A stretch of 5,649 bases of DNA from Clostridia bacterium (GTDB lineage: Bacteria > Bacillota > Clostridia > Saccharofermentanales > UBA5734), in contig JAGOFF010000161.1 in NCBI GenBank assembly GCA_017997315.1, positions 1-5,649 on the forward strand, in the 5' to 3' direction. Shown here piece after piece: positions 1-5,649 of the stretch. The translations under genes and the position numbers were made by a program. The notes beneath the pieces were generated by a model that saw only the letters and a program-made list of their open reading frames with translations, did no database searches and was not told the origin of the DNA. Each line of letters starts with the position of its first letter. Positions within the stretch are counted from its first letter, which is position 1.

Positions 1-1533
1 ATCCTGCTCCATGTCACTTCGCTGCCCGGACCGTACGGGACCGGCACGCTGGGGGCTCCTGCCGCGGCTTTCGCCCGCAGGTTGGGCGCGGCGGGCATCC
101 GCTACTGGCAGATGCTTCCCCTGTGTCCTCCGGACTCGACGGACTCCCCGTACCAGAGTCTGTCCGCCTTCGCCGGCAATCCGCTGCTGATCGATCCGGC
201 GGAACTCGCCGCGACGGGACGCGTGTCCGCGGAAGAGGCGGAGGCCTGCCGATGCGGTTGCACGGGTGGCGGGGGAGACTCGGGATATTCTCCGGACGAA
301 CGAACCGCGGACTTCCGGACAGCCGCCCGGAAGCGGGACGCCCTGCTGCGGCTGGCCTGCTCCCGACTGACGCACGGGGACCGGGAACGTGTCCGCGGAT
401 ATGCCGACCGGGAACGGCTCTGGCTGCCGGACTTCGCGCGGTTCATGGCGGCCCGTTCCAGATTCGGCGGACGGCCCTGGTGGGAGTGGCCCGACGAAGG
501 GTTGCGCCGCCGCACGGACGCGGCTCTTGCGGAGTTCGACGCCGCTTCCGCGGACGAGATCTTTTTCCAGATGTACGTCCAATACGAGTTCGCCTTCCAA
601 TGGAATGCGCTGCAGGCGGCCGCGCACTCGTCCGGCGTCCGGCTGTTCGGGGACATGCCGATCTATGTGTCGCGGAACAGCTCGGATGTCTGGAGCCGTT
701 CTGAACTCTTCGAAATGGACGAAGCGCTGGCACCGCTTCGTGTCGCGGGCGTGCCCCCGGACTATTTCTCCGAGGACGGCCAGTTGTGGGGGAACCCGCT
801 GTATGACTGGGGAGTGGCCGGCCGGGACGGGTATACATGGTGGCTGTCCCGCATCGATCACGCGCTCCGCCTGTTCGACGCGGTCCGCATCGATCACTTT
901 CGCGGCTTCGAGGCATACTGGGCGGTGGCGGCGGACCGGACGAACGCACGGGAAGGGATCTGGGAGAACGGTCCCGGAATGGACCTTTTCCGGCGGGTGG
1001 CGGCACGGTTCCCCGACGCCGAGATCATCGCGGAGGATCTGGGCCTCCTGACGGCACGGACCCTGGCGTTCCTCGCCGAAACCGGATACCCCGGAATGCG
1101 CGTCATGCAGTTCGCCTTTGACGGATCCCCCGACAACGCCCATCTGCCGTACAACCATCCCGTCAACAGCGTCGCCTACATCGGCACCCACGACAACGAT
1201 ACCCTGTCCGGCTGGCTGGAACGGGAATCCCCGGATGCGGTCCGGCGGTCCGCCCGCTACTGCCGTGCGGAATCGGACCGGCCGGCCGACATCTGCCGTG
1301 CGTGGATCCAGACCCTGTGGTCAAGTCCGGCGCGGCTGGCGGTCGCCACCGCCCAGGATCTGCTTGTGTTGGACGGATCCCGGCGCATGAATGTGCCGGG
1401 GGTCGCGGAGGGGAACTGGACGTTCCGTCTGACCGCATCCGAAATGGATGCGATCGACTTCGCGTGGCTGCGTCTTATCGGTGCGACGTACGGCAGACTA
1501 TCTGCCGACGGCGGAGTGCCCGCCGGCAACTGA
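1..1533 (+). CDS. malQ: 4-alpha-glucanotransferase (amylomaltase, GH77), 5' end cut by window
   Basis: This cytoplasmic enzyme transfers alpha-1,4-glucan segments between maltodextrins and releases glucose, as part of maltose/maltodextrin or glycogen metabolism. The frame is open from base 1 and gives 510 residues up to TGA 1531-1533. It begins ILLHVTSLPGPYGTG, the usual GH77 N-terminus, so only about ten residues should lie outside the window. The GH77 landmarks appear in order: GDMPIYV (window residues 217-223), GNPLYDW, RIDHFRG with the expected nucleophile Asp298 (bases 892-894), IIAEDLG with the acid/base Glu345 (1033-1035), GTHDND with the third acid Asp398 (1192-1194), and NVPGVAEGNW near the C-terminus. 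The length matches the short form of about 500 residues (Thermus type) and not the roughly 690-residue E. coli form. An internal TTG at 82 is not the start, because conserved sequence precedes it. One oddity is a CRCGC cluster followed by a Gly run (residues 83-91), in a region that is variable in the family. The next gene on the strand starts 130 bases downstream and is not functionally related. Confidence 0.97.
   Translation: MLLHVTSLPGPYGTGTLGAPAAAFARRLGAAGIRYWQMLPLCPPDSTDSPYQSLSAFAGNPLLIDPAELAATGRVSAEEAEACRCGCTGGGGDSGYSPDERTADFRTAARKRDALLRLACSRLTHGDRERVRGYADRERLWLPDFARFMAARSRFGGRPWWEWPDEGLRRRTDAALAEFDAASADEIFFQMYVQYEFAFQWNALQAAAHSSGVRLFGDMPIYVSRNSSDVWSRSELFEMDEALAPLRVAGVPPDYFSEDGQLWGNPLYDWGVAGRDGYTWWLSRIDHALRLFDAVRIDHFRGFEAYWAVAADRTNAREGIWENGPGMDLFRRVAARFPDAEIIAEDLGLLTARTLAFLAETGYPGMRVMQFAFDGSPDNAHLPYNHPVNSVAYIGTHDNDTLSGWLERESPDAVRRSARYCRAESDRPADICRAWIQTLWSSPARLAVATAQDLLVLDGSRRMNVPGVAEGNWTFRLTASEMDAIDFAWLRLIGATYGRLSADGGVPAGN
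1491..1507. repeat. Perfect 7-bp inverted repeat with 3-base loop inside the malQ 3' end
   Basis: The arms CGGCAGA (1491-1497) and TCTGCCG (1501-1507) are exact reverse complements separated by CTA. The element lies 23 bases before the malQ stop codon. No run of T follows it, so it is not a standard intrinsic terminator. It could fold in the mRNA near the 3' end, or it could be a chance result of coding sequence. Function is unknown. Confidence 0.45.
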
Positions 1534-1663
1534 TCTCCCGCGTCGATGGTTCCCGTTCGGGTAATTTCGTCGGATTCCGGACGCCCCGACCCTTTCGCGC
1601 CATTGGTAGACTCCCGTCAAGAAACCGACGGCTCCGGCCGCCGGCATGTGGGAGGATTCCACC
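1534..1663 (+). other. Spacer between malQ and the surface-protein gene
   Basis: These 130 bases hold no convincing gene. I see a short imperfect hairpin at 1568-1583 (6 pairs, one bulged base, 3-base loop) and a 3-4 pair hairpin at 1552-1561 followed by TAATTT. Neither has the stable stem plus T-tract of an intrinsic terminator. A weak extended -10-like string, TGG TAGACT (1604-1612), could belong to a promoter for the surface-protein gene, but there is no recognisable -35 box at the right distance. Whether the surface-protein gene has its own promoter or is read through from malQ cannot be decided here. Confidence 0.4.
1651..1655 (+). promoter_or_regulatory. Ribosome binding site (GGAGG) that fixes the start of the surface-protein gene
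   Basis: GGAGG lies 8 bases upstream of the in-frame GTG at 1664, which is ideal spacing. The in-frame ATG at 1646 lies upstream of this motif and would translate through it. It would also add six residues, including two acidic ones, in front of the Lys-Lys n-region of the signal peptide. The GTG start is therefore preferred. Confidence 0.85.
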
Positions 1664-1756
1664 GTGAAAAAAGCGATTCGACCGGCCGCGGCCCTGATGG
1701 TGTTCGTATTTTTCCTGCTTGCCTGCATGGGACTCCCTCCGCAGGGCGTCCATGCG
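1664..1756 (+). other. Signal peptide of the surface protein
   Basis: Residues 1-31 have a short basic n-region (KKAIR), a hydrophobic core (about residues 8-24) and a VHA motif that fits signal peptidase I cleavage before Asp32. The core also contains LLAC (Cys21), a near match to a lipoprotein box with Leu at the -2 position. Signal peptidase I processing is favoured because the C-terminus carries a wall-sorting signal, but lipidation is not excluded. Confidence 0.85.
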
Positions 1757-4393
1757 GACGGGCTGACCCCGGTGAAAGTGGTCACCCACCGTCTGCTTTC
1801 CCTGTTCACCCTGACAAACGGTGTACCGATCACGGTCCCCCTCATGACTCTTGAATCGGATTCCGGCACACCGGCCTATTGCCTGACCCCGCATAACACC
1901 GAACCGTATCCGGCCAGCGCTGTCGGCTATCTGGGGCACGATCCGGCTGTACTGTTCGGCAGCGAAGCGTTTGTGCGCGGGGTCACCGCCATTGTCCAGC
2001 ATGGTTATCCGACCACGACGACGCTGGACGGGATCCCTTTTTCTCCGGAAGAGGCACAGTATGCGACCGGCACCGCCATCTGGTGGCTGCACGCCGCACT
2101 GGGAATGCCCGGGGCGATCACTCCGGTCGCGGCTGCGGTTCCCAGCGGGCATGACAGCCTTTTTGCCGCAGCGTACCGGTTGTACGAGACCGGCTGCGCC
2201 CAGCTGGTCCGGACCGCTTCCGTCTCGGTCGGCTCCGCCGGCTGGGTATACCGCGAAGGACGTCTCGAGTGCTCCTTCCCGGTGGATGCCCGGAATATCG
2301 ACGTTCTGTCCGCAGGCTCGGTGCCGGAGGGGGTGCAGGCGACGTTCGCCGCCGGAACGCTCACCCTGCGCACCACCGATGTGTCGGTTCTGCAGCGGGA
2401 ACTCTCCGTCGAAGTGACCGGGACGTCTGTCTTCGCCAACGGAAACCTGATCTGGCTACAACCGGACGTGCCATCCTATCAGTCGGTCGTGGCGGTCAGC
2501 GGCACATCGAGGTTCGCCGCCTCGGCGTCTGCCGTCCCGGAGGTGCGGACCGGAGGGCTGCTCGTACGCAAGACCGACCAGGAAGGGAATCCCGTCGTGT
2601 CCGGAACAGCGGTGTTCCGGCTATCGGCTGCGGATGCGGGAAGCCCGGCCGGATTCACCCGCGTCGAAGACGGCCGCTATGCATTCGGCGGGACGCTGAC
2701 CGATCTGGAATCATCCGGAGGGACTCTGCAGGTTTCAGGAATGCCGGAGGCGCCGTCCGGATGGATGCTGCGGGAAGTCTCCCCGCCGTATGGCTACCTG
2801 GCGTTCCAAGGGGATATCCCCGTCCGGCCGTCGGATCCGCCTGCGGCTGTCGAGGTCGGGAACCAGGATGAGATGGTCCGTGTCCGCATCGTCAAACGGG
2901 ATGCGGATACCGGAGCGGTTCCGCAGGGCGAGGCGGACTTTTCCGGCGCGGAGTTCGAGATCTGGCACAAGGACTATCCGGACTACGGGCAGGCTCCGGA
3001 AGACCGTCGGGACCGGGTGGTGATCCCGGCCGGCGCCGATGCCGTCGAGAGCAAGCCCATGCGAGGAGGGGCGGATCCCGGGTTCCGGATCCGCGAACTG
3101 ACGCCACCGGAAGGGTACGTGGGAACGGAGGAGATCCTGGAGGCAGGATTCGATCCGGTCGGCGGTGATCGTGTCGCGGTCGTCACGGTGGAGAACCATG
3201 TGGTGAGCGGAAGTATCGCGATCGAGAAACGGGGTGCGTCGACCGGTGCGGATCCGGCGGTTGCCGGACCGTATAAACCCCTTGTCGGGGTGTCGTTTGT
3301 CATCTACGCACTCCAGGACGGCCGGACCGTTCAAACGCTTGTGACCGGCGAGGACGGGAAAGCGGTATCGGAGCCGCTTCCGTTCGGCCGGTACCGTGTG
3401 GAGGAACTGGCCGGGGAGGGAAACCGGGGGTATATACTGTCCGAACCTTTTGAAACGCAGATCCGTGAGCCGGGCGAGGTTCTGTCGTTCACGGTGGACA
3501 ATGAACCGATCCGGTCGCCGGTATCCATCTGCAAGACGGATGCGGAGACGGGGATGCCCGTCCTGCAGGCCGGGATCGCCTGGCGGATCCTGACAGGGGA
3601 GGGGGAACCGGCCGTCCCGGGAACCGACGGGGAGGGTACGGTCGTCTCGGATCCGGACGGGATCGCACGGATCCCGGAGGGCTTGGCAACGGGAGACTAC
3701 CAGGTGGTCGAGACTCTTCCGCCGGAGGGATATGCGGTCCATGCGGAACCGGTCCCGTTCCATGTCGGGGATGAGGGAGAACCGGTCGAGCTGCCTTTCC
3801 CGGACAGCCGGACCCGGGTGGTGATCACCAAGACCGCCATCGATGACGGGCGTCCGCTTGACGGCGCGGAATTTTCGATAGCCGATGCGGACGGTGAGGA
3901 ATGGATGTTCATCCTGACGGACGGGATATACCGGCCGGGAGAGGGAGGAGCCGGCACATTGACCAGCGACAGCGATGGGACGGTCCGGATCTCCGGGTTG
4001 CCTGCCGGCGACTACATCCTGACGGAAACCACGCCTCCCCAAGGCTTCCGGCTGCCGGACGATCCCCGGACACCGATCCGGGTCGGACCGGAGAACGATA
4101 CCGTCCATCCCGTATCCATCGCGTTGGTCAACGAGGAGGTTCCGGAACCCGTAGCGACGGTGACGACGGCTCCAACCTCCTTGCCGACGGAACCGATCCC
4201 GTTGGCGCCTTCCCCCGCCCCGACGACGCCGGCACCGCCGATTCCCGCGACCGGCGAACACGCGGCCGCCGTCGGCCCGGCATGGATTCCGGCGGTCCTG
4301 CTGGCGGCCCTGCTGTACCTGCGCCGGATCAGGAACGCATCGCCAGAAGGCGGACCAGCGTGTCCGGATCGCCGAATCCCCCGGCCTTGGTGA
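1664..4393 (+). CDS. Thioester-domain, Cna_B/SpaA-repeat surface protein with sortase-type C-terminus (adhesin-like)
   Basis: The product is 909 residues from GTG 1664 and is probably exported and anchored to the cell wall. Residues 1-31 form a signal peptide. About 35-290 resemble a thioester domain (TED, PF08341): the YCL motif has Cys73, the central TQxxhW-type motif reads TGTAIW (135-140, Gly136 in place of Gln), and a late Gln273 lies in YQSVVA. In known TEDs, Cys and a late Gln form an internal thioester that bonds covalently to target amines. Five Cna_B/SpaA-type domains follow (297-826). Each has a Lys in its first strand, a Glu in an E-box-like segment, and an Asn or Asp in its last strand, as expected for self-forming isopeptide bonds. 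Then come a Pro/Thr stalk (827-859), IPATG (860-864), a hydrophobic segment and RRIR. I see no pilin motif, and no sortase gene lies in the window. The role as adhesin or pilus-tip protein is inferred from architecture. The last 18 residues form an unusual extra tail overlapping the convergent kinase gene. Confidence 0.92.
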   Translation: MKKAIRPAAALMVFVFFLLACMGLPPQGVHADGLTPVKVVTHRLLSLFTLTNGVPITVPLMTLESDSGTPAYCLTPHNTEPYPASAVGYLGHDPAVLFGSEAFVRGVTAIVQHGYPTTTTLDGIPFSPEEAQYATGTAIWWLHAALGMPGAITPVAAAVPSGHDSLFAAAYRLYETGCAQLVRTASVSVGSAGWVYREGRLECSFPVDARNIDVLSAGSVPEGVQATFAAGTLTLRTTDVSVLQRELSVEVTGTSVFANGNLIWLQPDVPSYQSVVAVSGTSRFAASASAVPEVRTGGLLVRKTDQEGNPVVSGTAVFRLSAADAGSPAGFTRVEDGRYAFGGTLTDLESSGGTLQVSGMPEAPSGWMLREVSPPYGYLAFQGDIPVRPSDPPAAVEVGNQDEMVRVRIVKRDADTGAVPQGEADFSGAEFEIWHKDYPDYGQAPEDRRDRVVIPAGADAVESKPMRGGADPGFRIRELTPPEGYVGTEEILEAGFDPVGGDRVAVVTVENHVVSGSIAIEKRGASTGADPAVAGPYKPLVGVSFVIYALQDGRTVQTLVTGEDGKAVSEPLPFGRYRVEELAGEGNRGYILSEPFETQIREPGEVLSFTVDNEPIRSPVSICKTDAETGMPVLQAGIAWRILTGEGEPAVPGTDGEGTVVSDPDGIARIPEGLATGDYQVVETLPPEGYAVHAEPVPFHVGDEGEPVELPFPDSRTRVVITKTAIDDGRPLDGAEFSIADADGEEWMFILTDGIYRPGEGGAGTLTSDSDGTVRISGLPAGDYILTETTPPQGFRLPDDPRTPIRVGPENDTVHPVSIALVNEEVPEPVATVTTAPTSLPTEPIPLAPSPAPTTPAPPIPATGEHAAAVGPAWIPAVLLAALLYLRRIRNASPEGGPACPDRRIPRPW
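2552..4141 (+). repeat. Five tandem Cna_B/SpaA-type domains (protein-level repeat)
   Basis: Approximate units by residue are 297-402, 405-514, 515-615, 616-716 and 717-826. The putative isopeptide residues are Lys303/Glu371/Asn400, Lys411/Glu478/Asn511, Lys522/Glu581/Asn613, Lys624/Glu683/Asp714 and Lys723/Glu788/Asn823. E-box-like segments read REVSPPYGY, RELTPPEGY, EELAGEGNRGY, VETLPPEGY and TETTPPQGF. The third lacks the Pro pair. The units are clearly diverged and do not look like recent DNA duplications. Such domains normally act as a rigid, protease-resistant stalk that holds an N-terminal binding domain away from the cell. Confidence 0.85.
4241..4333 (+). other. Cell-wall sorting signal (IPATG, membrane segment, basic residues)
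   Basis: IPATG (residues 860-864) is a variant of the LPxTG sortase motif. It is followed by a hydrophobic segment of about 20 residues (867-886) and RRIR (887-890). The preceding Pro/Thr-rich stretch (bases 4142-4240) suits a wall-spanning segment. The Ile at position 1 is uncommon but occurs in sortase substrates. The hydrophobic segment includes two Pro residues, which makes it somewhat weak. Confidence 0.8.
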
Positions 4394-5645
4394 CAACGCT
4401 CATGCGGTCCCACCGCCCGCCCCGGACGATCCCGAACGGGATCTGGGGCTGCGCCGGACCGAGAATCTCAAGCGCGTCCGCCCCGGACGCCTGAAGCAGC
4501 GTGAACGCGGTATCCCCGCCCAGGAGGACCAGGGTGCCCGCTCCGCCGAGCGAACCGGCGAGATCGGCCAGGCTGCGCAGGATCCGGCCTGCGTGCAGAC
4601 GGACGGTCTCCGGATCCCCCTCAGCCGCGAGGATGTCCTCTTTGGGGAGATGGGCGGTGTTCAGCAGGATGTCCCTGCCGTCCGAAAGCGCTTTCCGGAT
4701 CGTACTGCGGGCATCCTGAAGCGCGATTTGCCGACGGGAATCGCCGTCCGGCGCGACGAGGTCTTCGCGGGAGGGGTGAATCACCGCAATGTCCGGCGCG
4801 TCGGACAGCAGGCGTCCGATCTGCACCAGGGTCCGGGAGGCCGGAGAACCGTTGACAAACACAAGGGGGGCCGGCAGGGAGACCTGGACCGGCCGCCCGG
4901 GCTTTCCGGAGGAGACCGGCATCGGCCAGACCGACGCCAGTCCGGCGGAACCGACCGGCAGGAGGCCCGATCCGGAGGCGGCTTCCGCGAGATTTCGGAG
5001 ATCCCGGTTCGTGACGGCGTCGCCGACGAAGACATGGAATCCTTTGTCCATCCCTCCGCGCAGACCGTCCGCATCGCGGACCAGAACCGCGGGCAGCCCG
5101 GCATCCGACAGGAAGTCCGTGAGGGACGATGCGGTGAACGGTGCCAGCGGATCCTGCCCGATATCCGTCTCCGATATGGGTACGCCGTCCAGATAGAGCA
5201 CGCCGTCCCGGACGATCCGCCCCTGGCCGGGCAGCGCCGGACAGATCAGCACCCCGGGGTGCCCGCCGGTGTCGAGCAGCGTCCGGATTTCCGATATCAC
5301 CGGGCCCCGCATGGTGGAGTCGATCTTCTTGTAGTCGATCCGCCTGCCGGCGGAGCGAAGGGAGCGGATGGCGCCGTTCATCGCTTCGGCGGCGGCGCCG
5401 TCTCCCAGATTCCGGCTCTCGGTGTCGAACAGGAGCGTGGCGTCGGCCGGGACACCGCCGATCCGGTCGGGATCCCAGACGCAGAAAACCCGCGCGTCCG
5501 ACCGTACGGCAGTCTGCACACCCGTGTCCATGGCGCCGGTCAGATCGTCCGCGAGGAGAGTGCGCAGCCCGCAGGCGGTTCCGGACGGCAGGGATTCCGG
5601 ATGTGCAGGGAGGGGGTCGATCCCTTCACGCGGCCGGCTCAGCAT
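4329..5645 (-). CDS. Four-carbon acid sugar kinase family protein (DUF1537; OtnK/DtnK/YgbK-like)
   Basis: This is an ATP-dependent kinase of the four-carbon acid sugar kinase family. Characterised members phosphorylate D-threonate, D- or L-erythronate or 3-oxo-tetronate in sugar-acid catabolism. The product has 438 residues. The N-terminal substrate domain shows LLADDLTGAMDTG (30-42), DTESRN (74-79), YKKIDSTMRG (105-114), and a DGVLYLDGVPISETDIGQDPLAP-like substrate region given here only in part: DGVPISETDIGQDPLAP. The C-terminal nucleotide domain shows GSAGLA, LGGDTAF (375-381) and TKAGGFGDP (419-427), all typical of the family. The exact substrate cannot be read from sequence. The family core usually starts close to the ADDLTGA motif, so about 27 N-terminal residues look additional. 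No ATG, GTG or TTG occurs in frame between the first ATG (5643-5645) and the core, and only four bases upstream are visible, so the start is uncertain. The 3' end overlaps the convergent surface-protein gene by 65 bases. Usual partner genes (pdxA2-like dehydrogenase, aldolase, transporter) would lie outside the window. Confidence 0.92.
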   Translation of the reverse strand: MLSRPREGIDPLPAHPESLPSGTACGLRTLLADDLTGAMDTGVQTAVRSDARVFCVWDPDRIGGVPADATLLFDTESRNLGDGAAAEAMNGAIRSLRSAGRRIDYKKIDSTMRGPVISEIRTLLDTGGHPGVLICPALPGQGRIVRDGVLYLDGVPISETDIGQDPLAPFTASSLTDFLSDAGLPAVLVRDADGLRGGMDKGFHVFVGDAVTNRDLRNLAEAASGSGLLPVGSAGLASVWPMPVSSGKPGRPVQVSLPAPLVFVNGSPASRTLVQIGRLLSDAPDIAVIHPSREDLVAPDGDSRRQIALQDARSTIRKALSDGRDILLNTAHLPKEDILAAEGDPETVRLHAGRILRSLADLAGSLGGAGTLVLLGGDTAFTLLQASGADALEILGPAQPQIPFGIVRGGRWDRMSVVTKAGGFGDPDTLVRLLAMRS

Positions 5646-5649
5646 GGCT

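Noticed and set aside
1604..1612. Extended -10 promoter (TGG TAGACT)
   Set aside because: Only four of six -10 bases match and no -35 element lies at a suitable distance. It is kept only as a weak possibility in the spacer entry.
1646..1663. ATG at 1646 as the start of the surface-protein gene
   Set aside because: The GGAGG ribosome binding site at 1651-1655 lies downstream of it and points to GTG 1664. The six extra residues also do not suit the start of a signal peptide.
1475..2152. A 225-codon minus-strand frame spanning the malQ end, the spacer and the surface-protein start
   Set aside because: The composition is low in hydrophobic residues and rich in Arg/Gly. It shows no known motif and lies opposite two well-supported coding regions.
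3431..3440. TATATACT string resembling a -10 box
   Set aside because: It lies inside the third Cna_B-like domain, encodes conserved Tyr-Ile residues of the E-box region and has no paired -35 element.
2735..4396. A 553-codon open frame on the minus strand across the surface-protein gene
   Set aside because: It is a shadow of the GC-rich plus-strand gene. Its translation is Arg/Asp/Pro-rich without recognisable domains, while the plus-strand frame has a signal peptide, clear domains and a sorting signal.
1120..5480. Many GGATCC and TCCGG words across the window
   Set aside because: They are spread over all three genes and follow from codon preference for Asp/Gly/Ser/Pro/Ile codons in GC-rich DNA. 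There is no regular spacing or clustering to suggest an uptake signal or repeat family.

Overview
The window is GC-rich and dense with genes. It carries three protein-coding genes, one of them cut by the window edge, and no RNA gene, transposase, CRISPR array or phage-type gene that I can see. The surface protein has a Gram-positive layout: signal peptide, thioester domain, five Cna_B/SpaA-type domains, a Pro/Thr stalk and a sortase-type C-terminus. Its start has a strong GGAGG ribosome binding site. Together with the high GC content this suggests a high-GC Gram-positive bacterium, either Actinomycetota or a high-GC Bacillota, quite possibly host-associated. The sequence alone does not settle the phylum.

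Layout: (1) 1-1533, plus strand: malQ, a GH77 4-alpha-glucanotransferase that lacks only its first few residues, with all three catalytic acids present. (2) 1534-1663: a 130-base spacer with only weak hairpins and at best a weak promoter candidate, ending in a clear ribosome binding site. (3) 1664-4393, plus strand: a 909-residue secreted, probably wall-anchored adhesin-like protein, best started at GTG 1664. (4) 4329-5645, minus strand: a four-carbon acid sugar kinase of the DUF1537 (OtnK/DtnK/YgbK-like) family. Its 3' end overlaps the 3' end of the adhesin gene by 65 bases.

The genes do not form an obvious functional unit. MalQ handles maltodextrins in the cytoplasm, the kinase probably phosphorylates a C4 sugar acid such as a threonate or erythronate, and the surface protein probably attaches the cell to a host or to other cells. 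No sortase, pilin operon or sugar-acid transporter lies inside the window.

I did not find a convincing undescribed system. The points most worth a second look are in the surface protein and its junction. Its thioester domain keeps a candidate Cys and Gln but has Gly in place of Gln in the central TQxxhW-type motif. All five Cna_B-like domains keep a Lys/Glu/Asn-or-Asp isopeptide set. Its C-terminal tail reads into the convergent kinase gene, with no visible terminator between them.
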